From positions 434,001-498,000 of the forward strand of contig CAWELC010000007.1 in the NCBI GenBank assembly GCA_963809875.1: DNA of 64,000 bases. Direction: 5' to 3'. This DNA comes from JAFGAS01 sp963809875 (lineage in GTDB: Bacteria; Desulfobacterota; Zymogenia; Zymogenales; Zymogenaceae). Numbering within the stretch: the stretch's first letter is position 1; each line of letters opens with the position of its first letter. A model generated the notes under the pieces. The model worked only from the letters and a program-made list of their open reading frames with translations, did no database searches and had not been told where the DNA came from. The translations under genes and the position numbers were made by a program. Below, one piece after another: positions 17,261 through 27,512 of this stretch.

Positions 17261-18730
17261 CTATTTGTTGATCGCGATGAAGATCGTGTTGCCGCTGCGA
17301 AGGATCAGGAAGAGGTAGCGGCCGGTCTTTGCGCTTCCTGCCATCTCCGCGTTGAACTCGGCCAGGTTCTTGATCTTCTTACGGTTTACCTCGCGGATGA
17401 CGTCACCCTTCATCATCCCCGCCCGCTCGGCGAACGTGCCCGGCTCCACCGCGGTGACGATGACGCCGTCGGTATCCGGCAGCCCCAGGTACTGCGCGAT
17501 GGTGGGGGTGATGGCCTCGACCGCAAGGCCGAGCTCGCTATGCGCCCCCGGTCCGGGTTTCGTGGGCGGAGCGGTTCCGACCGTCCCCTCTCCGGGCATC
17601 TTTGCAACCTTCAGGCTGACGTCTCTGGTCTTTCCGTCCCGAAGGATCGTGACCGTGACCGTCTCGCCGACCGGGGTCATCGCGACTATGTTGGGGAGCT
17701 CCCTCATCTTGGTGATCTCTTTACCGTTGAACTTGAGGATGATGTCTCCCTTCTTGATGCCTGCCTTATCGGCGGGACTTCCCGCCTCGATGTCCGACAC
17801 AAGGGCGCCTGTCGGCTCCTTGAGACCGAAGGACTTGGCGAGCTCGGGGGTGACTTCCTGGATCACGACGCCGAGCCAGCCGCGGACAACCTCGCCCCTT
17901 TTGAGCTGCGAGAGGAGGTCCCTGGCAATGTTAATCGGAATGGCAAACCCCAGGCCCTGTCCCTGTTCGATGATGGCGGTATTGATGCCCACCACTTCCC
18001 CCTCGATATTGAAGAGGGGGCCTCCGGAGTTGCCCGGGTTGATGGATGCATCGGTCTGGATGAAATCGTCGTACGGACCGGAGCCGATGACCCTCCCCTT
18101 GGCGCTCACGATACCGGCGGTTACCGTTTCCGCAAGACCGAAGGGGTTACCGATGGCCATAACCCATTCCCCGACTTTGAGGCTGTCCGAATCGCCCAGT
18201 TTCACCGTAGGAAGCCCCTTGGCATCGATCTTGATGAGGGCCAAATCCGTCTTGGAATCGGTCCCGATCACCTTGGCGGCGTAGGTCTTCTCGTTATGGA
18301 GAATAACGGTGATCTCGGTCGCGTTCTCCACGACGTGGTTGTTGGTCAGGATATAGCCGTCCGAGCTGATGATGAATCCCGAGCCGAGGCTCTGGGTCTC
18401 AAAAGTGCGCGGCATTTCCCCGAAGTACCGGTTGAAAAAATCGCCGAAGGGTTCATTGCCGAACGGGGCGGAGAAACCCGGCGGGAGACCACCGCCCCCG
18501 CCCACCGTCATCTTCGTGCTGATGTTCACGACCGCGGGGGTGAGGACCTTTGCCAGCTCCGAGAAGTCCGGTATGGTGATATATTTCGGCTCAATCACGC
18601 CTCCCGGGGACGCGACTTCCGCCCAGGCCGTTGCGTTGATCGCAAGGACCGCCGTCAAGACGATACACATCATGAGGACGCGCACTATCATGATTGACGA
18701 TGACGAATGGCGCCTGTATTCCGACTTCAT
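17261..18730 (-). CDS. HtrA/DegP-type periplasmic serine protease
   Basis: 489 residues from ATG 18730, which follows GGAGG by eight bases. A long signal segment (residues about 12-37) precedes the periplasmic enzyme. The catalytic triad is His132 (TNNHVV), Asp162 (TDLALIK) and Ser235 (GNSGGP). Two PDZ domains follow at about 265-360 and 390-485, as in DegP/DegQ/MucD. It degrades or refolds misfolded envelope proteins. It lies 92 bases after a histidine kinase gene in the same direction, much as degP is tied to Cpx in enterics, so control by this two-component pair is a reasonable guess. Confidence 0.93.
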   Translation of the reverse strand: MKSEYRRHSSSSIMIVRVLMMCIVLTAVLAINATAWAEVASPGGVIEPKYITIPDFSELAKVLTPAVVNISTKMTVGGGGGLPPGFSAPFGNEPFGDFFNRYFGEMPRTFETQSLGSGFIISSDGYILTNNHVVENATEITVILHNEKTYAAKVIGTDSKTDLALIKIDAKGLPTVKLGDSDSLKVGEWVMAIGNPFGLAETVTAGIVSAKGRVIGSGPYDDFIQTDASINPGNSGGPLFNIEGEVVGINTAIIEQGQGLGFAIPINIARDLLSQLKRGEVVRGWLGVVIQEVTPELAKSFGLKEPTGALVSDIEAGSPADKAGIKKGDIILKFNGKEITKMRELPNIVAMTPVGETVTVTILRDGKTRDVSLKVAKMPGEGTVGTAPPTKPGPGAHSELGLAVEAITPTIAQYLGLPDTDGVIVTAVEPGTFAERAGMMKGDVIREVNRKKIKNLAEFNAEMAGSAKTGRYLFLILRSGNTIFIAINK

Positions 18731-18822
18731 GGGCAAAACCTCCAATCTGTTATTCATTGAATTATCCATTGGACCGATTAAAACTCGATGAGTCAGGGAT
18801 TAATTTGCCCTTATAACTCATT

Positions 18823-20238
18823 CTAGTTTTTGCTTACGATTCTCGGCAGTACGACGGTAAAAGTGCTTCCCATGCCGGGGGTACTCGAAACGGTAATCGT
18901 ACCGTGATGGGCCTCGGTGATGAAGCGGCAGATCGCGAGTCCCAGCCCGGTGCCTCCTTCCTTTCTCGATCGGTTCTTGTCCACCCGATAGAAGCGGTCG
19001 AAGATCTTGGTTTGATCTTCCGGCGCGATACCCATACCGTTATCGGTGACCCTGACTTCGACGCTGTCGGGTTGGACTGAGGCATCTATGTGGATGCGGC
19101 CGCCGTCTTTGGTATATTTGATGCCGTTGTCGATAAGGTTCAGGAAGAGCTGTCGGAGCCTGAGCTCGTTTCCCATGATCTTGATTCCGTTGAGCTGTCG
19201 CACGTCAAGCTCCAGTTTCTGTTTGCGCGACTCGGCCAGCGTCGTACCCATATCGTACACGTCTGAGATAACGGCGGAAAGCTCCACGGGCTCCATGCCT
19301 ATCGGTGCTTCTCCGATGTCGGAGCGAGACAGTATGAGGAGGTCTTCCACGATCCGACTCATGTGATTGATCTCCTCAAGACTGCTGTTGAGTATTTCCT
19401 TGTAGTCGTTCACGTTGCGGCCCGTCCTCAACGCCCATTCCGTTTCGCCCTTGAGGATGGTCAGCGGCGTCCTCAGCTCATGGGACGCATCGGCTGAAAA
19501 TTGGCGGATCTGGGCAAACGACTTTTCTATCCGCTCAAGCATCTCGTTGAAGGTGGCGGCAAGCCTGCCCATCTCGTCTTTTTTGTTTCTGACCGGTATC
19601 CGCTGGGAGAGGTCCTTGGCGCCGATCCGCCGCGCCGCGTCCGTTATCTCGGCCACGGGTCCGAGGGCGGCCTTGGCCAGAAAATAGCCGCCCACGCTCG
19701 AACAGAGGATAACGGTCGGAACCGTGAGGATGATAATGAAGAAGAGCCTCCGCAAGGTCTCCTCGACATATTCGAGAGAGCTTCCCACCTGAACCAGGTT
19801 GATGAGCTTGTTATTCTTTATAACCGGGTAGCTGATCATCCGGATCGGGTATTTATCCAGCCCGTAGAGGGTTTCGAAGACGGTCTCACCCGCCTCCGCC
19901 TTTTTGACGGTTTCTGCGGTAATGGGCAGTCTCTTGGGAAGGCTCTTGTCCGCGTCATAGTCGACGTTCCCCGACTTGTCGAGGATCTGGATATATTTCG
20001 CCGTGGGCCTGAAGCCGAAGAATTTCTCGAGGTAGTCGTTCCACCCCTCGGAATCCTCGGCGACCCGGGTTGAGGAGTCGGCAGTGATCTCGGCGATGGT
20101 GATAAGCTTTTTATCTACGCTGTCATAAAGCGCGCGGGACAACGTGAAATAGAGAAGCATCGAAAATGTAACAAGGATCAACGCCAGCACGAGCGTAAAG
20201 TAGCAGACAAGCTTGGCGCGTATCGTCACAAAAAACAT
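18823..20238 (-). CDS. Sensor histidine kinase with HAMP domain
   Basis: 471 residues. TM1 at about 10-32 and TM2 at about 165-187 flank a ~130-residue periplasmic sensor part. A HAMP linker (about 188-240, ALGPVAEITDAARRIGAKDL) leads to the phosphorylated His253 in ASHELRTPL. The ATPase part has the N box NLIDNGIKYTKDGG and G boxes VTDNGMGI and GGTGLGLAI. It would phosphorylate the response regulator encoded just upstream (three bases between genes). The signal is unknown; the overall plan resembles CusS/QseC-type envelope and metal sensors. HtrA follows. Confidence 0.93.
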   Translation of the reverse strand: MFFVTIRAKLVCYFTLVLALILVTFSMLLYFTLSRALYDSVDKKLITIAEITADSSTRVAEDSEGWNDYLEKFFGFRPTAKYIQILDKSGNVDYDADKSLPKRLPITAETVKKAEAGETVFETLYGLDKYPIRMISYPVIKNNKLINLVQVGSSLEYVEETLRRLFFIIILTVPTVILCSSVGGYFLAKAALGPVAEITDAARRIGAKDLSQRIPVRNKKDEMGRLAATFNEMLERIEKSFAQIRQFSADASHELRTPLTILKGETEWALRTGRNVNDYKEILNSSLEEINHMSRIVEDLLILSRSDIGEAPIGMEPVELSAVISDVYDMGTTLAESRKQKLELDVRQLNGIKIMGNELRLRQLFLNLIDNGIKYTKDGGRIHIDASVQPDSVEVRVTDNGMGIAPEDQTKIFDRFYRVDKNRSRKEGGTGLGLAICRFITEAHHGTITVSSTPGMGSTFTVVLPRIVSKN

Positions 20239-20241
20239 CGG

Positions 20242-20922
20242 CTAATCCTTCAGCATATAACCCACTCCCCGGACGGTGTGCAACAGCTTCTTCGGATAGT
20301 CCTTATCAATCTTATTTCGGAGATAATTGATATAGACGTCGATGACATTGGTAAATGTGTCGAATTTTATGCTCCAGACATGTTCTGAGATCATCGTCCG
20401 CGTAAGAATTCGTCCGGGGTTTCTCATGAAATACTCGAGCAGCGAATACTCCTTGGTGGTCAGCGAGATATCGTTGCCCTGCCGCGTCACCTTATGGGTG
20501 ACCGGATCGAGCTCCAGGTCGTCAACGACAAGCTTGAGGCTTTCGTCGGACTTTCCGCGTCTGAGGAGCGCGCGGATCCTTGCGAGGAGCTCGTCGAAGG
20601 AAAAGGGCTTCGTGACATAGTCGTCGGCGCCCATGTCCAGGCCCTTCACCTTGTCATCCACCATATCCTTGGCGGTCAGCAGGATCACCGGGACGCTCTT
20701 TCTCGTTTTTCGAATGTGGGCAAGAACATCGAGTCCGTCCAGCTTGGGCAACATGATATCCAGGAGTATCATGTCATAGTCATAGACGTCCACCATCGAC
20801 ACTGCTTCCTCACCGTCAACGGCCACGTCCACGGCGTATGATTCCTCCTCGAGCCCCCGTTTGATAAACGAGGCTACCTTCGCCTCATCTTCGACGACCA
20901 GAAGTCTCACGATATTCCTCAT
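20242..20922 (-). CDS. OmpR/PhoB-family response regulator
   Basis: 226 residues. Receiver domain with acidic pocket EDE (11-13), phospho-acceptor Asp55 (LLDIMLPKLDG) and Lys in VTKPF; C-terminal winged helix with LTTKEYSLLEYFMRNPGRILTR and the closing HTVRGVGYML typical of OmpR/CusR-like regulators. Controls transcription when phosphorylated by the kinase that follows. A very good sigma-70 promoter lies upstream. Confidence 0.95.
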   Translation of the reverse strand: MRNIVRLLVVEDEAKVASFIKRGLEEESYAVDVAVDGEEAVSMVDVYDYDMILLDIMLPKLDGLDVLAHIRKTRKSVPVILLTAKDMVDDKVKGLDMGADDYVTKPFSFDELLARIRALLRRGKSDESLKLVVDDLELDPVTHKVTRQGNDISLTTKEYSLLEYFMRNPGRILTRTMISEHVWSIKFDTFTNVIDVYINYLRNKIDKDYPKKLLHTVRGVGYMLKD

Positions 20923-20965
20923 GAAAGCAAATGATAAAGGGGTATATATCCAATAAAACCATTTA

Positions 20966-20994
20966 ATTATAACCGATTTTTTTCAGGATTTCAA
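20966..20994 (-). promoter_or_regulatory. Sigma-70 promoter of the two-component/htrA group
   Basis: Minus strand TTGAAA (20989-20994), 17-base spacer, perfect TATAAT (20966-20971), about 44 bases before the regulator's ATG. Confidence 0.75.
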
Positions 20995-21332
20995 TTCTTA
21001 TTTTCTCTGCGTTCCTCGCGTCCAAGCGTCCCGGCTCTGCCAAAGGGGGAGAGCGGGCGCCGATAGACCGTCGATTTCGCCCGGCTTCACGTCGATTGGG
21101 GCCGCGCCAACCGAAGGGAGCTGTTGACTTTTCACGGGATTTGTACTACGCTTACGCCCGTAATCGGGTCCCTGCCCTGCCCCGCGCCGGAAGCACCGCC
21201 ACGTGACCCGCACTACCGGCGTTTCCTCCGAGAGCCAAAAGAGAACGATTTACCGGCCTTCTGTGTGTCGGCAGCGAGATGCCCGTACCCTCATTCGGGG
21301 GGGGCGGTACCGCTTCTGGAGATGGTGAATCG
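20995..21332. other. Intergenic region between divergent regulators
   Basis: No gene or clear promoter for the rightward gene could be recognised in these 338 bases. Confidence 0.4.
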
Positions 21333-24133
21333 ATGCGCAGATCAAGCACGATCCTGGTCGTCGACGACGAACAAAACATCCGTGATTTGTTTTCCTCTCT
21401 CTTAGCCGGCCCCGACTATCTCCTGCTGTTTGCGGCAAACGGAGCAGACGCCCTCGAGAGCGCGTATAGGCACATCCCGGATCTCGTGCTGTTGGATATC
21501 ATGATGCCGGGGATGGACGGGTTTGAGGTATGCCGCCGCCTGCGGCGCGACCCCCGCACGAAAGAGCTCCCGATTATCATCGTTACGGCCCTCAACGATC
21601 GCCAATCGCGGCTTCTCGGGATCCAGGCCGGAGCGGATGATTTTATATCAAAACCGTTTGACCTGGAGGAGTTGGATGCGCGAATCAGGAGCATCACCCG
21701 CCTCAACCGTTATCGCACGCTCCTGTCCGAGCGCACAAAGTTTGAGCGTCTCCTCGACCTCTCGCCGGACGGCATCATTATCGTTGATTCGAAACAGAAC
21801 GTCATCCTGGCAAATCCCGCCATGCACCGCATGATCGGCGCCGAAAACGAGGAGGGTCTCGTGGGGCTTCCCTTCGCCTCTTTGCTCGCGCCGGATCAGG
21901 ACATGTCGTACGGTGACCTCCTGAAAGGGGCCGCCGGATCTTCCCAGCGGCTGACCGAGACGGCATTCGTTCGACGGGACGGGAGCCCGGTTCCGGTCGA
22001 GCTGAGTGCAGGCAGCGTGCTTCACGAAGAACAGGGCACTCTGTACCTCATCGCACGAGATATTACCGAACGAAAGCGGTTTCAGGAGAACCTTCGGGAG
22101 TCCGAGCGCAAGCACCGTGAGCTCATAGAAAACATCGAGGATATCGTATATGTTACCGACGGAAGAGGATTCGTCCTGTTATTAAACGACGCGTTGGAGC
22201 GATCTTTCGGGTATGCGAAAGAACAGATAATCGGAAGACGTTTCACGGAGTTCATCGTCCCGGAGGATCTCCCTCTGGCCGAATCTCTATTCAAAAAGCA
22301 GCTGGCGGGGGAGGACGTCGGGACATTTGAGCTCTCCTTCATAAACAGAAACCGGTCCCGCATCACGCTGGAACTCCGAGAGAAGCTGATATGGGAAGGT
22401 GATAAGGTCGTGGAGGCCCACGGGATTGGAAGGGACGTTACCGAACGAAAAAGGATCCAGGAAGAGCTCCGTAAATCTGAAGAAAGATTCGGCAATCTTT
22501 TTAAGACGTCAAAAGAGGTCATCTTTATCTGTAACGGGGAGGGTCGCTTTATCGATATCAACCCCGCCGGGGAATACCTCCTCGACTATTCGAGAGACGA
22601 GCTGCTGGCGCTGAAACTTGAAAATACCTGCGACGACCCGGGCGACGTCCGTCGATTCCATGAGATCATGGCCAAAGACGGTTTCGTGAAGGACTTTGAG
22701 CTGACGCTCGGAGAAAGAACCGAGCGACGATCGACTGTCTGATAACGGCAACTGAAACAAACGACCATGCGGGAAACGGCCGGGGATTTCAGGGCATCAT
22801 CAGAGACATAACCGAGAGGAAACGGTTCGTCGATCTCACGCTGGACGGCATCAACGACGGGGTTTTCACCGTGGACAGCGGCCTTAAGATCACGTACGTC
22901 AACTCGGCCGCCGAGGAAATCCTCGGGATAACCCGGGAGAAATCTATCGGCAAGAATTGCTGCGACATAGTCCATTTGGATACCTGCGGCGACGACTGCG
23001 TCATGAAGAAAATCTTCGAGTCCAACGAGGAGATCGTTCAGAGAAAGACGACCCTTATCGGGGCCGAGGGACAGAAGATTCCCCTCTCTCTTTCCGCAAC
23101 TGCGCTGAGAAACCGCGACGGGGTAAACATGGGGGGAGTGGTGATCTTTCGCGACCTGACGGCCATGGAAGAGCTGAAGAAGGAAATTGAGTCAAGCTAC
23201 ACCTATGAGGACATCATCAGCAAGAACCACCGGATCAGGGAGATATTTTCCACGCTCCCCTACATATCCGAAAGCGGGAGCAACGTGCTCATCGAAGGCA
23301 GGAGCGGCACCGGCAAGGAGCTCTTCGCCCGGGCGATTCACAACCTCTCGCCCCAGAAGATCGGGCCGTTCATCGCGGTCAACTGCTCCGCAATACCCGA
23401 GACGCTCCTGGAGTCCGAGCTTTTCGGGTATGTCAAGGGGGCGTTCACCAATGCGCTGACCGATAAACCCGGGCGTTTCGCCCTGGCGGAGGGGGGGACG
23501 CTCTTTCTGGATGAAATCGCGGAGCTGCCGAAATCCCTCCAGGTTAAACTGCTGAGGGTTATCGAGGAGCGGGAGTATGAGCCCCTCGGGGCTGTCGCAA
23601 CGGTACGGACCAACGCCCGGATCATTGCCTCGTCCAACCGCAGCATATTCGAGGAGGTAAAGGAAGGGACATTCCGGGAGGATCTCTTTTACCGACTCAA
23701 TGTCCTCAAGATCAGCCTGCCGGAGCTGCGAGAACGGAGGGAAGACATTCCTCTGTTGATCGACCATTTCCTCAGGAAATTCTCGGGGCGGCTTGAAAGG
23801 AATATATCAGCGGTGTCCGGGGACGTCTTGGAGCTTCTTATGGAATACGACTTTCCGGGTAATATCCGTGAGCTGGAGAATATTATCGAGCATGCCGCGG
23901 TGCTCTGCCGGCAGGGCACCATCTCCATGGAGCATCTGCCAAAAGAACTCACAGGCGGGCGGCCGGAGCCGAAGGGTACCCCCATTCTGCGGAATCACGT
24001 CATGGATTCCGAGAAGGAGCTCATCAGAAGCACGCTTGCCCGTCACGGGGGTGACCGGGGTGAGGCCGCGCGGGCCCTGAATATCGGCAGGACCAGCCTC
24101 TGGAGGAAGATGAGGAAATACCATCTCCTGTAG
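21333..24133 (+). CDS. Sigma-54 activator: receiver, PAS repeats, AAA+, Fis helix-turn-helix (frameshifted near 22707)
   Basis: Reconstructed as 933 residues. ATG 21333 follows TGGAGATGG. Receiver domain with Asp55 (LVLLDIMMPGMDG); then PAS segments at about 140-245, 265-380 and 390-480, and, after the break, a fourth PAS with a cysteine pattern NCCDIVHLDTCGDDC. The AAA+ domain has Walker A GRSGTGKE, ELFGYVKGAFTNA (the sigma-54 contact loop, usually GAFTGA), GTLFLDEIAELP and the R-finger region; the C-terminal Fis helix-turn-helix is RGEAARALNIGRTSLWRKM. Adding one base in GCTCGG near 22707 rejoins LTL to RRKNRATIDCL. It would hydrolyse ATP to open sigma-54 promoters. The palindromes and sigma-54 promoter immediately downstream are its likely targets. 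Confidence 0.87.
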
Positions 24134-24198
24134 AAAACGGCGGGTCGATCCGAGAGGCGCGCCTCACGGATGGTCGGCCTCTCTTGGTACCGGCCCGT

Positions 24199-24247
24199 GT
24201 TTCATAAGCGGAACAAGCCCGTGCCCGGTTGTTCCATATATGGAACA
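24199..24247 (+). promoter_or_regulatory. Two activator-binding palindromes upstream of a sigma-54 promoter
   Basis: TGTTCCATATATGGAACA (24230-24247) is a perfect 18-base palindrome. GTTTCATAAGCGGAAC (24199-24214) is a degenerate copy. A third copy is at 24381-24396. They lie 90-290 bases upstream of the -24/-12 promoter, where enhancer-binding proteins sit. Confidence 0.7.
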
Positions 24248-24380
24248 CCCCTCGATTACTCTTCAAACCGCTCTTTCGGCATAATCGCCGCTAACCATAG
24301 GCAGTTTCAGCTGAATTTCCCTTCCGACACCCCTGTGCCGGAGCCTCCCTCAAATGCCATGCCATCCAATCGCTGGATAC

Positions 24381-24396
24381 GTTCCATAAGTGGAAC
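24381..24396 (+). promoter_or_regulatory. Third activator-binding palindrome
   Basis: GTTCCATAAGTGGAAC, same half-sites (GTTCCA/TGGAAC) as the perfect copy at 24231-24246, about 90 bases before the sigma-54 promoter. Confidence 0.65.
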
Positions 24397-24484
24397 ATTG
24401 CCTTCGCGACCCCATATCACCTCTTTTTCGTCCGTGTAGTTCATTGATATTATTACACTATTTATTTAGATGGTAATCGCTTTG

Positions 24485-24500
24485 TGGCACGACGATTGCT
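24485..24500 (+). promoter_or_regulatory. Sigma-54 (-24/-12) promoter of the V4R gene
   Basis: TGGCACGACGATTGCT matches the TGGCACG-N4-TTGCW consensus at every fixed position. It would give a leader of about 210 bases. The leader includes a GC-rich hairpin near 24641-24675 (GGCAC...GTGCC) of unknown role. Confidence 0.85.
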
Positions 24501-24721
24501 CTACAATGGCGCGCCTGCCTCGTGATTCGGGACAATCTTACGAAGGGCGCCGACTGCAGGGTAAACGGCAGCCGTACATGAAGCCCGGTGCTCGACGATG
24601 CGCGGATCGTCGGCGGTCACCCGGGATGAGAATAAAACGGGATTGGCACTACCGGCGTCATCTGCCCCCCGGGTGCCCCCAATAATTTTAGCACGTCCAT
24701 ATAAGGAAAGGAGGGAACACA

Positions 24722-25625
24722 ATGGATCATCAAAACACCGTCGAATGGAATGTGAACGACGGCACCATTATCCTGCACAATGAGAAGGCGCATCATCGAC
24801 TCCTTCTCAAACGGTACGATTTCATCTTCTCGTTCGTCGAAGAAATGAATAAGGTGATGGGAAGCGTGCCCGTTCTTATGGTATTCAGAAAAGTCCTCGA
24901 AAAATGCGGAGCGCCAAATGAATTCCTGGAAAAAGTCAGTGTCGAGAGCGCCGGCGCATTCGTGGATAGCCTGATTGTCCCGATAGATATCGAGCATAGC
25001 GTCATTCCCGATTCGATTTCGTGGGACGGGAAAAGCAGGACCCTGGACTTCTTCGGAACGACGCACTGGCGCGTCCTGCCTGTTTCGTTCATCCGAAGCT
25101 TCAGAGAGGCGCTCTACGAGACCCTGACCGAAAACGGGACGAAAGCCATCCTCCGGGAAGCGACCAAACGGGCGGGAATGACCATGGCCGAGCAGGCCAT
25201 CGAAAACTACCGGTGGAAGACTATAGACGAGCTCGTTAACCAGCAGGACGAACGGATCTATCTGGGGACTTTCAAATACGCCGGTTGGTCCTATTCCCGG
25301 GTATTTCTCGGAAAAGGATGCCGACGGTAACTATCTGTTTCTGGTGAAAATATCCAATACCTACGAATCGGACGGTGTAAGCGGGAAGGCAAAGCCAATC
25401 TGTGACTGGCTCATGAGCTACATGGATGGGTTTTACAACGGCGTGGTCAATAAGCTTTCGGGCAAATTTGTCGAAACCAGAGAGGTGCGCTGCCGGGCGA
25501 TGGGAGACCCGTATTGCGCCTTTGCCCATAAGATCAAGGACAACAAAAAGGACATCCTGGATTGGAAAGAGATTGAGGGCGCCTGGAAAGAATTGGACGC
25601 AATAGCACTGACTCCGGCCGCGTAG
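24722..25625 (+). CDS. V4R-domain protein (frameshifted near 25305)
   Basis: Reconstructed as 300 residues; AAAGGAGGGAACACA precedes ATG 24722. The C-terminal third (CDWLMSYMDGFYNGVVN, then ETREVRCRAMGDPYCAFAH) is a V4R (4-vinyl reductase) domain, the small-molecule fold that forms the sensor part of XylR/DmpR-type sigma-54 activators. The Cys pair in EVRC...GDPYC is conserved in the family. Here it is a separate protein rather than fused to a AAA+ domain. The break is at TTT 25304-25306: one T fewer joins YSRVF to SEKDADGNYLFLVKIS. It is the gene driven by the sigma-54 promoter, next to the activator gene, so it may sense a ligand for that regulator or be the target enzyme. Exact function unknown. 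Confidence 0.72.
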
Positions 25626-25696
25626 CCGATCGCGACAGGCGGCCTCGATTGGACACTCGAATCCATGGGGCCTGCAACTTCCCTTTTCGGGCCGGA

Positions 25697-26739
25697 TTAC
25701 TTTTCGGCGGCGAGAGAGGCGGCTGCGAGCTGGCCGCAGGCGGCGTTGATTGTCGCCTCCCTTGCTCTTCCTGATAATCGCGTTGAGATGGGCGTCTATC
25801 AGGATAGACTGGAATCGAAGGGTCCGATCGTCGTCCGGACGGGAAAAGGACGCGCCGTCATAGGGATTAAAGGGTATGAGGTTGATCTTGACGGGAATGC
25901 CTTTCACGAGCCTGACCAGCGCCCGGGCGTGGTCGTCGGTGTCGTTGACCCCCGCCAGCAGCACGTACTCGAGGGTGATACGCCTGCCACGCTTAAGAGG
26001 GTAGGCGCGCAGCGCTTCCATGAGGGTCGCCAGCGGATATTTCTTATTGATCGGCATGATGAGGCTGCGCGTTTGGTCGTCGGCGGCGTTGAGCGAAACG
26101 GCAAGGTTAACCAGGACTTCGCCGCCGAGCCGGACGATCACGTCGGGGATGCCCGCCGTCGAGACGGTCACGTGCCGCCATGAAAAGGAAAGGCCCCAAT
26201 CAGACAGGATGATCGTCAGCGCCCGCCGGAGCTCGCTCGTAGTTGAGCAGCGGCTCGCCCATCCCCATGAAGACGATATTGGTGAGCGCGCCGCCGCGCT
26301 CCCTGAGGTGATTGGCGGCGACCTGCACCTGTCCGATGATCTCTCCGGCCGCGAGGTTCCTGGTCAGCCCACGCGAGCCTGTCATGCAGAACGCGCAGCC
26401 GAGCGCGCAGCCGGCCTGGCTCGAGACGCACAGCGTCGTCCTGTCCTCATCGGGGATGATCACTGACTCGACGGTCGCGCCGTCCGAAAGCACCAGGAGG
26501 AATTTTACCGCGCCGTCCCCGGCAGTCGATACCTTTCCGACGTGAGGAAGGGTAAGGCGGGCGTTTTCGGCAAGGAGAAGGCGGAACGACCGGGAGAGGT
26601 CGGTCATTTCCTCGATATCGCCAACGCCTTTCTTATAGATCCATGAGGCGATCTGGCGCGCACGAAAGGGCTTTCCCCCGAGGGAAACGACGAACTCCTC
26701 CATCTCCCCGGGGAGCATCCCCACCAGCTCACGTCTCAC
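25697..26739 (-). CDS. rlmN: Radical SAM 23S rRNA/tRNA methyltransferase RlmN (two frameshifts)
   Basis: Reconstructed as 346 residues. Methylates C2 of adenosine (A2503 in 23S rRNA and A37 in some tRNAs) using radical SAM chemistry. The 4Fe-4S ligands are in CALGCAFCMTG. Upstream, EEFVVSLGGKPFRARQIASWIY is the RlmN N-terminal domain; MGMGEPLLNYE, VSTAGI, LAVSLNA, NLIPFNP follow in order, and the tail reads GDINAACGQLA once repaired. Two extra bases, near 26230 and 25750, break the frame. GTG 26739 was chosen since it follows GAGGGT and gives the family's usual N terminus. It lies 73 bases after ndk in the same direction. Confidence 0.9.
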
Positions 26740-26812
26740 GCTACCCTCATTGTGGCCCGGCACGAAACTCCTCCTCCCTGCCACGTCATCCCGGCGTCGA
26801 CCGTCACGATGA

Positions 26813-27235
26813 TCAATACCTGAACTTCTCGATATCCGAGAAGAAATAGGCGATCTCTGCGGCAGCCGTCTCGGGCGCATCGGACCCGTGCACCGTGTTT
26901 ACCTCCACGGAGCTCCCGTATTTCTTGCGGATGGTCCCCGCGGCAGCCTTCGCGGGATCGGTCGCGCCCATGATCTCCCGGTTTTTTAGAATGGCGCCCT
27001 CGCCCTCCAGGATCATCACGACGCAGGGCCCCGAGCTCATGAAGTCGGTGAGACTGCCGTAAAAAGGCTTTTCCTTATGCACGATATAGAACCCCTGGGC
27101 CTGGCGTTTGTCCATATGCAGCATCTTCATCGCCGCGACTTTCAGGCCGTTCTCCTCGAAGTTCCTGATGATGTCGCCGATGATCTTCTTTTTTACCCCG
27201 TCGGGCTTGATGATTGAAAGCGTCCGCTCGATCAT
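26813..27235 (-). CDS. ndk: Nucleoside diphosphate kinase
   Basis: 140 residues, the normal length. Moves the gamma phosphate between nucleoside triphosphates and diphosphates through a phospho-His intermediate: His116 in NTVHGSDAPE. RTLSIIKPDGV at the start and the Kpn-loop region MSSGPCVVMILEGEGAI are typical. The ribosome binding site AAAAAGGAGGATCA directly precedes ATG 27235. Upstream of rlmN, the same order seen in some Desulfobacterota-like genomes. Confidence 0.97.
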   Translation of the reverse strand: MIERTLSIIKPDGVKKKIIGDIIRNFEENGLKVAAMKMLHMDKRQAQGFYIVHKEKPFYGSLTDFMSSGPCVVMILEGEGAILKNREIMGATDPAKAAAGTIRKKYGSSVEVNTVHGSDAPETAAAEIAYFFSDIEKFRY

Positions 27236-27512
27236 TGATCCTCCTTTTTAATCCGTACCGGCAGAAAAAAGAGCCGCACTCTATCCCAGAGGGTGCGCCC
27301 ACTGCCCCGATAAAAAGAGCTAGTATATCATATTTCTCCCCGACTGTATCCCTTTTTCTTTTTCCCGACGCTCTTTCACTGCCGTGCGGCCTCCCGAGTC
27401 GTACTCTACCGATTGATTTATTTACCGCGATATGCTTTAATGGCCGTCACGCGGGGCAGCAGGCGTCCCGCGTCAATTTTCCCGTATCCTACACAATAGT
27501 AAAGGTGTTTCC

